A stretch of 5,103 nucleotides of DNA, taken from contig CANRQH010000099.1 in assembly GCA_947632745.1 (NCBI GenBank), forward strand, positions 1 to 5,103. Direction: 5' to 3'. The stretch is from an uncultured Clostridia bacterium. GTDB lineage: Bacteria > Bacillota > Clostridia > TANB77 > CAG-508. Under the pieces are notes generated by a model. That model was not told where the DNA came from and made no database searches. It was given only the letters and a program-made list of their open reading frames with translations. The position numbers and the translations under genes were made by a program. Every line of letters starts with the position of its first letter. Position 1 is the stretch's first letter. This document shows, piece after piece, positions 1 to 5,103 of the stretch.

Positions 1-71
1 ATCAACCTAAAAAAGTCAAAAAAATAAAGCCTTTCAAGACTTAACTTCTCATAATATTTTACTTCGCATAA

Positions 72-611
72 CATAGAGATTATAGTACAAATACAGATGG
101 TGCTTATATTTATTTAAGAATATTTGATGATAGAATTGAAATCTTAAATCCAGGTGATTTATATGGTAATAATCGTTTAGAAAATCTAGGAACTGATAAT
201 ATGCTTGAAGTTAGAAACAACACTATTATCAGACTACTAGAAGATACTACAGATATTGTAGAAAATAGACATACTGGTATTGCTACAATGAGAGATGAAA
301 TGAAAAAAATGAATTTACCAAAGCCTGAATTTGAAACATTAAGAGGAACATTCAAAGTAACTTTTAGAAGAGAAAAAACAGAAATAACTGTGAAAGATTT
401 CACAGAAAACTTCACAGAAAATTGCACAGATAATGAAATAAAATTATTAGAACTATTAAAAGTAAATCCGAATATAACACAAGTAGAACTTTCTAGTAAA
501 TTAGATGTGTCAAGAAGAACTATTTCAACAATTCTTTCTAACTTAAAAGAAAAGAAAAAAATTGAAAGAGTAGGGTCGGATAGAAAAGGATATTGGAAAG
601 TTTTAGGATAG
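72..611 (+). pseudogene. 5'-truncated Schlafen/AlbA-type ATP-binding regulator with C-terminal winged helix (COG2865-like remnant)
   Basis: Read in the frame of the ATG at 201, similarity begins at once after a TAA at 69-71, with HRDYS, then YIYLRIFDDRIEILNPGDLYG, RN (in LEVRNN), a GIATMRDEM stretch, and PEFE followed by TFKVTF. These match, in order, the C-terminal half of proteins built as AlbA_2/Schlafen domain, GHKL-like ATP-binding domain (HATPase_c_4) and winged helix. The last ~50 residues form the winged helix, with ITQVELSSKLDVSRRTISTI as the helix-turn-helix. About 179 codons remain, against roughly 400-490 in intact family members, and all three + frames are closed by stops between 42 and 78, so the N-terminal domain is gone. 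A shorter product could start at ATG 201 (136 aa; weak AGGA at 188-191), giving a linker plus winged helix. Intact relatives are thought to be regulators, often in accessory or defence-like loci; the target is unknown. Family assignment is fairly sure; whether the remnant is expressed is not. Confidence 0.72.
399..434 (+). repeat. Three tandem 12-bp units encoding FTEN-FTEN-CTDN
   Basis: TTCACAGAAAAC (399-410) and TTCACAGAAAAT (411-422) differ at one base; a diverged third unit, TGCACAGATAAT, follows at 423-434. The array is in frame and encodes FTENFTENCTDN, joining the ATP-binding domain to the winged helix. From memory, related proteins often carry tetrapeptide-periodic linkers here (VTEN- or VGVN-type), so this is probably a natural length-variable linker and not a separate element. 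Confidence 0.75.
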
Positions 612-662
612 CATGTAGAAATAAGAAAATTATTAAATAGTAAGATTAATTTTACCACAAAT

Positions 663-700
663 AAAAAAAGATATTGATTAAATTATCAATATCTTTTTTT
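663..700. terminator. Bidirectional rho-independent terminator between convergent genes
   Basis: A perfect inverted repeat pairs GATATTGAT (670-678) with ATCAATATC (685-693) around a 6-nt loop (679-684). It is flanked by A7 (663-669) and T7 (694-700), so the stem can extend to 16 bp and gives a U-tract on either strand. It lies 51 bases after the stop of the regulator remnant (611) and touches the mutS2 stop codon (699-701 read on the minus strand), so mutS2 has essentially no 3' UTR before the hairpin. One element would end both convergent transcripts. Confidence 0.85.
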
Positions 701-3065
701 ATTTTAATTGAACAACAGTTACACCCATTTCACCCTCACCGTAAGTTCCTATTCTAAAGGACTTTACACGTTTGTTCTTTTTTAGATAAGAGTGAATACC
801 TTGGCGTAATTTACCAGTTCCTTTACCATGAACGATTCTTGCTGTTTGTAATTTTGCCAAGAAACAGTCATCTAAGAATTTATCTACTAAAGGAATTGCT
901 TCATCAACAGTTAAACCTATTACATTAAGTTCAGATGAAGCTGTTTTAGATTTGTGAGCAGTAGGGTTTGATTTAATTACAGGTTTTGTTAAATCATTTT
1001 CTATATTACGACTTTTTTCTAAATATTTTATATTTATATTAGTTTTTATTAGTCCTATTTGAACTTGAACTTCATCATTTTTATTTATTTCAGATAGCAC
1101 TTTTGCATTTTGATTTAAGTTTACAGCATAAACAATTATACCAGGTTTTATTTTTTCTCGTGGAATAGGGTTAGCTGAAATATTTTCAGAACTATCTTTA
1201 ATTGATTTATCTCTAATTGAGGTATTTAATTTATTTCTAAGTTCATTTAGTTTGTTAACTGTGTCCTCAGAATTTTCTAATTCTCTCATTTGACGAATAA
1301 GTTGTGTTGCCTCATCTTTAGCATCTTCTAATATTTCTCTTGCCTTAACTTTAGCATTATCTATAAATTCTTTTTCCTTCTGTTTTAGCTTGCTGTTATC
1401 TCTTTCAAGGCTTTTTCTAAGAAGTGTAACTTGATTTAAGTTCTTTTCTAAATCTTCTTTTTCTTTTTCAATTTGAGCCTTATCATCATAAATCTTCTTT
1501 AAAAGAGCTTCTATATCAATATCTTGTTTAGACATAGACTTAATTGCTTTATCTATAATTTCTTCTTTTACACCTAATTTTTTACTAATTTCAAAAGCAT
1601 TGCTTTTTCCAGGAATTCCTAAAAGCAAGCGATAAGTAGGTTTTAAATTTTCAATATCAAATTCAACACTTGCATTTTGCACATTTTCAGTAACTAAAGC
1701 ATATCTTTTCAATTCTTGATAATGAGTGGTCGCAACAGTTAAAGTATTTTGATTTTTAAAATATTCCAAAATACTTATTGCAAGATTGGCACCTTCTAAT
1801 GGGTCTGTTCCTGAACCTAATTCATCTACTAAAATTAAGCTATTTGAAGTAGCATTATTTAAGATTGATGCAATATTTATCATGTGACTTGAAAATGTAC
1901 TTAAAGAATCCGAAATACTTTGGTCATCTCCAATGTCTGCAAAAATTTCATCAAATACATATATACTAGAATTTTCATCAGCTGGAATATTTAAACCAGA
2001 ACATGCCATAAGTTCTAAAAGACCAACAGTTTTTAAAGTAACAGTCTTTCCACCAGTATTTGGACCTGTAATTACAAGTAAAGAAAATTCTTTTCCAAGA
2101 TGTAAGCTAATTGGAACAACTTTGTTACTTTCTATTAAAGGATGTCTAGCATTTTTTAAATCTATAAATTTTTTCTCATTTATTTTTGGTGTAATACCTT
2201 TTATAGAAATAGAGAATTTTGCTTTAGCAAATATAAAGTCAAGTTTTCCAATAAGATTAAGATTTTGGCTAAGTTCGCTAGTATAAGGGAAAAGAAGACT
2301 ACTTAAATTTTGTAAAATTTTTTCTATTTCTAAATTCTCATCAATTTTTAAATTGTTAAGTTCATTATTTAATTCAAAAACCGCAAGAGGCTCTATAAAA
2401 ACAGTTGAACCACTTGATGACATATCATGCACAAAACCTTTAACTTGCGAGCGATATTCTTGTTTTATAGGAATAACATATCTTTCATTTCTAATTGTTA
2501 CAACAGGTTCTTGTATATATTTTGAATATCTTGCAGAATGTAAAATAGAAGTTAATTTATCTTTTATATCTGTTTCTATTTTTCTTTGATTTTTTCTAAT
2601 TAAAGCTAAATTTTTTGAAGCATTATCACTTACAGTATTTTCATCTAAAATGGCTTTTTTAATTTTAGTTACTATATTATTATTTGAATACAGTTCTGTA
2701 AAATATAAGCGAATATGCTCATAATACTCAGTATTTACAAAATTTGAAAAATAAAGTTTAAGCTCATTTGCCATTTCTAAAACATTTACAATCGATAAAA
2801 GAGCTTTACATGATAAAGTAAGAGAGCTTTCAAGCTTTTTTATAAAAACACTAATATCATCAATTTCAGAAATAGGTGGATTTGAATTTCTTTGTATTAA
2901 ACTTAAAGCATCACTTGTTTCATTTAAAAGATTTTGAACAACTTCCTTTTGGTTTGAAGGTAAAAGATTTTGAGCTATTTCTTTACCAATATAAGTGTTG
3001 CAATAAGTTGATAAATTATTTAAAATTTCTGGGTATTCTAATTTAGCTAAGTAATTTGAGTTCAT
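699..3065 (-). CDS. mutS2: Endonuclease MutS2 (MutS-family ATPase with Smr domain)
   Basis: A complete 788-aa protein, the normal length for MutS2. In order: N-terminal MutS core and clamp helices (about 1-310), the ATPase with Walker A GPNTGGKT (334-341), the STFSSHM signature (389-395), Walker B ILVDELGSGTDP (411-422, acidic pair D414/E415) and the H-loop ATTHY (445-449). Next come a charged coiled coil (about 515-615), a small beta-rich segment (about 637-685) and a C-terminal Smr domain (about 713-788) with HGKGTGKLR (746-754). There is no mismatch-recognition domain I, which separates MutS2 from MutS. Known members bind branched DNA and limit recombination, and in Bacillus subtilis MutS2 recognises collided ribosomes. 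The first Smr motif, usually LDLRG/H, reads LNVIG (713-717). The ATG at 3065 is chosen because an in-frame TAA lies two codons upstream and the N-terminus matches the family. It is transcribed divergently from the pilin-like gene, from its own promoter. Confidence 0.97.
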   Translation of the reverse strand: MNSNYLAKLEYPEILNNLSTYCNTYIGKEIAQNLLPSNQKEVVQNLLNETSDALSLIQRNSNPPISEIDDISVFIKKLESSLTLSCKALLSIVNVLEMANELKLYFSNFVNTEYYEHIRLYFTELYSNNNIVTKIKKAILDENTVSDNASKNLALIRKNQRKIETDIKDKLTSILHSARYSKYIQEPVVTIRNERYVIPIKQEYRSQVKGFVHDMSSSGSTVFIEPLAVFELNNELNNLKIDENLEIEKILQNLSSLLFPYTSELSQNLNLIGKLDFIFAKAKFSISIKGITPKINEKKFIDLKNARHPLIESNKVVPISLHLGKEFSLLVITGPNTGGKTVTLKTVGLLELMACSGLNIPADENSSIYVFDEIFADIGDDQSISDSLSTFSSHMINIASILNNATSNSLILVDELGSGTDPLEGANLAISILEYFKNQNTLTVATTHYQELKRYALVTENVQNASVEFDIENLKPTYRLLLGIPGKSNAFEISKKLGVKEEIIDKAIKSMSKQDIDIEALLKKIYDDKAQIEKEKEDLEKNLNQVTLLRKSLERDNSKLKQKEKEFIDNAKVKAREILEDAKDEATQLIRQMRELENSEDTVNKLNELRNKLNTSIRDKSIKDSSENISANPIPREKIKPGIIVYAVNLNQNAKVLSEINKNDEVQVQIGLIKTNINIKYLEKSRNIENDLTKPVIKSNPTAHKSKTASSELNVIGLTVDEAIPLVDKFLDDCFLAKLQTARIVHGKGTGKLRQGIHSYLKKNKRVKSFRIGTYGEGEMGVTVVQLK

Positions 3066-3080
3066 AACTTATTTTAAATT

Positions 3081-3086
3081 TCTCCT
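3081..3086 (-). promoter_or_regulatory. mutS2 Shine-Dalgarno with unusually long spacer
   Basis: On the minus strand AGGAGA (complement of 3081-3086) is the only good ribosome-binding motif upstream of the mutS2 ATG, but about 15 nt separate it from the start codon, against the usual 5-9. An in-frame TAA between the two excludes a longer protein. Translation may therefore be weak, or the AU-rich spacer may fold or be tolerated. Confidence 0.6.
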
Positions 3087-3109
3087 CTCAAAAATAAAAT
3101 TCAATAACT

Positions 3110-3139
3110 ATTATTGCATAAAATAGGCAATCGTGTCAA
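3110..3139 (-). promoter_or_regulatory. Probable mutS2 sigma-A promoter
   Basis: On the minus strand a perfect TTGACA -35 (3139-3134) is followed after 18 nt by AATAAT (3115-3110), preceded by TGC to make an extended -10. Transcription would start near 3103, giving a leader of about 37 nt before the ATG at 3065. The -35 is the left arm of the palindromic repeat at 3133-3162. Prediction by consensus only. Confidence 0.6.
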
Positions 3140-3162
3140 TGGGGACGTGCTTTTTTTGACAC
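3133..3162. repeat. Palindromic GTGTCAA...TTGACAC element with GGGGACG core (REP/RAYT-like)
   Basis: GTGTCAA (3133-3139) pairs with TTGACAC (3156-3162), a perfect 7-bp inverted repeat around a loop holding GGGGACGTGC. From memory, similar short repeats (GTGTCA, then TGGGGACG, a T-run and TGACAC) are dispersed in clostridial and other genomes and are linked to REP-associated tyrosine transposases; this is recalled, not searched. No transposase and no second copy are visible here. Each arm holds TTGACA reading outward, so the element may supply -35 boxes to both flanking genes. Confidence 0.5.
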
Positions 3163-3170
3163 AAAAAAGC
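3149..3170. other. Alternative hairpin overlapping the palindromic repeat
   Basis: GCTTTTTT (3149-3156) pairs perfectly with AAAAAAGC (3163-3170) around a TGACAC loop. It uses the right arm of the GTGTCAA/TTGACAC stem as its loop, so the two structures exclude one another in a single strand. It has no downstream T-run on the plus strand, so it is a poor terminator in that direction. A function is not established. Confidence 0.4.
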
Positions 3171-3199
3171 TGAAACTACAATATATATGCACTTTCAAT

Positions 3200-3266
3200 T
3201 TGCAATATAAAAACTGTAATAAAAAATTGCAAAAAAAATGCAAAATGCAATCGAAAATGCTTGCAA
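3200..3266 (+). promoter_or_regulatory. A-tract region with five TGCAA words upstream of the pilin-like gene
   Basis: TGCAA occurs at 3201, 3228, 3239, 3246 and 3262, the last inside the -35 box. A-runs lie between the words, including A6 (3221-3226) and A8 (3231-3238). TTGCAAT (3200-3206) and ATTGCAA (3226-3232) form an inverted pair. The A-tracts could act as an UP element or bend the DNA; the repeated words could be a regulator site. Chance in A-rich DNA remains possible. Confidence 0.35.
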
Positions 3267-3289
3267 AGAAAAAACACAAATGATATAAT
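3261..3289 (+). promoter_or_regulatory. Strong extended -10 promoter for the pilin-like gene
   Basis: TTGCAA (3261-3266) and a perfect TATAAT (3284-3289) are separated by exactly 17 nt, and TGA directly before the -10 makes an extended TGn motif. The predicted start is near 3296, leaving a leader of about 26 nt that contains the ribosome-binding site. This is close to housekeeping sigma-A consensus and suggests good basal expression. Confidence 0.75.
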
Positions 3290-3308
3290 TATATGTAGAA
3301 AAAAATAC

Positions 3309-3316
3309 GAGGAGGA
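3309..3316 (+). promoter_or_regulatory. Strong ribosome-binding site of the pilin-like gene
   Basis: GAGGAGGA lies 5 nt before the ATG at 3322. It fixes that ATG as the start and agrees with the short charged leader (11 residues plus Gly12) expected before a prepilin cleavage site. Confidence 0.85.
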
Positions 3317-3321
3317 TAAAA

Positions 3322-5103
3322 ATGAAAGAAACATTGGAAAAAAGAGCAAATAAGGGTATAACTTTAATAGCATTAGTGGTAACGATCATAGTTTTATTGA
3401 TACTAGCAGGAATATCAATACAAATGTTAGTAGGAGAGGGAGGAATCCTAACAAATGCAAGAGAAGCATCAAGAAAAACAAATCAAGCAGATGCAAAAGA
3501 AAGAATAGAGTTAGAAATAGCAGAGTCTATGCTAGAATATAATGATTTAACAGTAGAAGGCCTAAATAAACATCTAGCAGCACATATTCCAGATTTAACT
3601 CATGAAGGAGAGAACTTAACAGACAACCCAATAGAGGACTTTCCAGCAATAGTCGAGTTAGATGGATTTGTATTCCAAGTAGATGAAAATGGAAAAGTAA
3701 CGGCAATAGATGGAATAGCATTAAGTAAGAGTGATTTAGAGTTACAAATATTAACACATAATGGAGAAACAACAAACGGAAGCGAAACATTAACAGCAAC
3801 ATTAATAGGAATATCTGGAAAAATAACATGGAGTAAAGAAGGAGAAGCAATAGAAATAGAAGAACAAGATGGAGGAACAAGTGCAAAAATAACAGCAAAA
3901 CAGGCAGGAACAGCAAAAGTTACAGCAACATGTTCAGGAAGAACAGCAGAATGTAATGTAACAGTAAAAAATGTAGAAGCAGTAACAAGTATAACATTAG
4001 ACCCAACAACAGCAACAATAAATGAAGGAGACGAATTGAAAATAACAGCAACTGTAGAAGGAACAGAAGACTTGACATGGGATTGGGAAAAAACAAGTGG
4101 AGAAACAAGTCTTACAATAACGCCAAGTGGAGATGGAAAAAAGATATGTACAGTAGTAGCACAAGGAGCAGGAACAGCAACAGTTACAGCAAAGGCAACA
4201 TATGCCTCAGAAGCAAAATGTACAATAACAGTAAAATCACCATATATAGATAATAGTTACGTACAATATGATGTAGCATATAATGATGTGTATACAGGAA
4301 CACTATATACAAAAAATACAGGATGGAGAGCGATAACAGATTTAAAGGGATATGAAGCAAAAGGAGAATACAGAGGACCAGTAGACATAATAAGTACAGG
4401 AATTCCAGCGAAATTGTATTATTATTATAGTGGCGTAAAAAGTTTTGCAATAGAAGAAGAATTAAGTAATGTAACAAAGGGAAAATGGGCAGGAAATGAG
4501 GAACAAAGAGAAAAATTTGCAACTGAGTATTTTGGAGAAAGCAGTAATAAAGAAAATTACAATGTATATGCAGCAGCAGGATTATTAAATAACTTTAAAA
4601 ATATAGTATTTAAGGTAACAGGTACAAAAGACACATTGTACTCAAATTCTGGAGATGCCTTTGGAAGTAGTGACACACGTAATTATGGAGGATATATAGA
4701 AATAAAGAAAAATGGAACTAAAGTAGAGGCAAGTGATACTACAACAGGAGAAGACTTATTTGAAGCAAACATAGCAAGTGGAACAATAGAAGAAATAAGG
4801 TCAGTACATTTAGGAGATATAAAAGGTTCAAATACTAAAGATACAGAAACAGGTACTATAACATCAGATTCAGATAAAAGACCAGGATTATTTACATTAC
4901 AAAATTACACCCCAGATAAGCATACAACAGGATACTACTGGTTGGCCTCTCCGTATCCGAGCGACGCTAACTACGTACGCAGTGTGAACTATAACGGTAA
5001 CATCAACTACAGCCACGGCAACGCGCATGGTGTGCGCCCCGTAGTTTCTATATCTAATGTCCATATGAAGCTAAATGGCCATGTATGGGAGATAATTAAC
5101 TAA
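3322..5103 (+). CDS. Prepilin-like surface protein with two Ig-like domains and a variable lectin-like C-terminus
   Basis: A complete 593-aa protein. Residues 1-12 form a short basic leader ending KG; G12/I13 is the likely prepilin-peptidase site, followed by hydrophobic ITLIALVVTIIVLLILAGIS (13-32), as in type IV pilins. The usual Glu at mature position 5 is Ala17. A polar helix (about 45-75) continues the pilin stalk. Two bacterial Ig-like (Big_2-type) domains follow at about 131-216 and 219-306, each ending in a CNVTVK/CTITVK strand. Residues 307-593 form a display domain with PVDIISTGIPAKLYYYYSG, EIRSVH and the terminal pair YWLASP (539-544) and GVRPVVSI (570-577), which resembles C-type-lectin/FGE-like folds and DUF6273-type tails. 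Residues 540-573 are coded by a GC-rich, AAC-rich island unlike the rest of the gene. I infer a surface-anchored adhesin or ligand-binding protein with a diversified tip. No pilus assembly gene is in view. Domain limits are by eye. Confidence 0.85.
   Translation: MKETLEKRANKGITLIALVVTIIVLLILAGISIQMLVGEGGILTNAREASRKTNQADAKERIELEIAESMLEYNDLTVEGLNKHLAAHIPDLTHEGENLTDNPIEDFPAIVELDGFVFQVDENGKVTAIDGIALSKSDLELQILTHNGETTNGSETLTATLIGISGKITWSKEGEAIEIEEQDGGTSAKITAKQAGTAKVTATCSGRTAECNVTVKNVEAVTSITLDPTTATINEGDELKITATVEGTEDLTWDWEKTSGETSLTITPSGDGKKICTVVAQGAGTATVTAKATYASEAKCTITVKSPYIDNSYVQYDVAYNDVYTGTLYTKNTGWRAITDLKGYEAKGEYRGPVDIISTGIPAKLYYYYSGVKSFAIEEELSNVTKGKWAGNEEQREKFATEYFGESSNKENYNVYAAAGLLNNFKNIVFKVTGTKDTLYSNSGDAFGSSDTRNYGGYIEIKKNGTKVEASDTTTGEDLFEANIASGTIEEIRSVHLGDIKGSNTKDTETGTITSDSDKRPGLFTLQNYTPDKHTTGYYWLASPYPSDANYVRSVNYNGNINYSHGNAHGVRPVVSISNVHMKLNGHVWEIIN
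4939..5043 (+). other. Candidate DGR-type variable region (GC-rich, AAC-rich 3' island)
   Basis: Codons 540-574, from the Trp of YWLASP to the first Val of PVV. The 100 bases 4941-5040 have 57 G/C; the preceding 100 have 33 and the last 63 of the gene have 20. Twenty of the 23 codons 547-569 end in C or T. All six Asn codons are AAC (550, 556, 558, 560, 562, 567), while 25 of 30 earlier Asn codons are AAT. GAC, TAC, TAT, ATC, AGC, CAC, GGC and CAT lie among them, each reachable from AAC or AAT by changing adenines. The block ends in GC-rich GTGCGCCCCG (5032-5041), where an initiation-of-mutagenic-homology sequence would be expected. Composition and codon use are seen; adenine-directed mutagenesis is inferred. 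No template copy or reverse transcriptase is in the window. Confidence 0.6.

Noticed and set aside
13..42. AAGTC (13-17) and GACTT (38-42) as a possible terminator stem
   Set aside because: Only 5 bp with a 20-nt loop and no T-tract; not above chance in this AT-rich stretch.
110..658. Minus-strand frame of 182 codons opposite the regulator remnant
   Set aside because: It is Ser/Phe/Leu-rich with no recognisable motif, while the plus strand carries clear family motifs; it also runs toward the left edge without a visible ribosome site.
1933..2589. Plus-strand open frames inside mutS2
   Set aside because: Shadows of the conserved ATPase and core-domain coding sequence on the other strand.
3156..3187. 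A second plus-strand promoter using TTGACA at 3156-3161
   Set aside because: The best -10 candidates (AATATA at 18 nt, TATATA at 20 nt) are poor or badly spaced, and the promoter at 3261-3289 is much better placed.
3176..3389. Two short minus-strand open frames (about 65 codons) rich in Phe, Leu and Ile, overlapping the pilin-like gene start
   Set aside because: They are the reverse complement of A-rich DNA and of the pilin leader, lack good ribosome sites, and overlap the promoter and start of a well-supported gene.
3527..4522. Long Leu-rich minus-strand open frames within the pilin-like gene
   Set aside because: They arise from the purine-rich, A-ending codons of the true gene on the plus strand; the Leu-rich composition has no domain pattern.
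5061..5088. CCATA (5061-5065) / TATGG (5084-5088) hairpin enclosing the palindrome ATGGCCAT, as the cruciform sometimes found after a DGR variable repeat
   Set aside because: The stem is only 5 bp with an 18-nt loop inside coding sequence, too weak to support without comparison to paralogs.
1..5103. CRISPR array, tRNA/rRNA genes, riboswitch, reverse transcriptase or a template copy of the GC-rich island within the window
   Set aside because: I looked on both strands and saw no regularly spaced repeats, no RNA gene signatures, no reverse transcriptase motif and no second copy of the GTGCGCCCC block.

Overview
The window is AT-rich DNA (about 30% GC by eye) with strong Shine-Dalgarno sites and A/T-ending codons. 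A MutS2 of low-GC Gram-positive type is present. I read it as a chromosomal segment of a Clostridia-type Firmicute, probably a gut or anaerobic commensal; the species cannot be named from sequence alone.

Layout, left to right. (1) Positions 72-611, + strand: the 3' part of a Schlafen/AlbA-type ATP-binding regulator (COG2865-like) with a C-terminal winged helix. Its 5' half is missing, so it is probably a pseudogene. (2) Positions 663-700: a 16-bp-stem bidirectional terminator between the convergent remnant and mutS2. (3) Positions 699-3065, - strand: complete mutS2, encoding a 788-aa MutS-family ATPase with a C-terminal Smr domain. (4) Positions 3066-3321: a divergent intergenic region. It holds a mutS2 promoter, a palindromic GGGGACG-type repeat whose two arms supply a TTGACA box on each strand, A-tracts with repeated TGCAA words, and a strong extended -10 promoter for the next gene. 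(5) Positions 3322-5103, + strand: a 593-aa surface protein with a type III (prepilin) signal, two bacterial Ig-like domains and a C-terminal ligand-binding-like domain ending in YWLASP...GVRPVVSI. The window ends exactly at its stop codon.

The most interesting signal is inside the last gene. Codons 540-573 form a short island of 57% GC (100 bases, 4941-5040, counted by hand) against 33% in the preceding 100 bases. Codon use changes abruptly: all six Asn codons in the island are AAC, while 25 of the 30 earlier Asn codons are AAT. Twenty of 23 codons from 547 to 569 end in C or T, and the residues are mostly those reachable from AAC/AAT by changing A (N, Y, S, D, H, G, I). This is what the variable repeat of a diversity-generating retroelement (DGR) looks like, at the usual place: the 3' end of a gene for a C-type-lectin/FGE-like display protein. 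No reverse transcriptase or template repeat lies in the window, so the rest of the system would have to be downstream of 5103 or elsewhere. A silent-cassette recombination system is the main alternative.

The genes do not form one pathway. mutS2 is housekeeping (ribosome rescue or recombination control), the left gene is debris, and the right gene appears to be an independently transcribed, variable, pilin-anchored adhesin.
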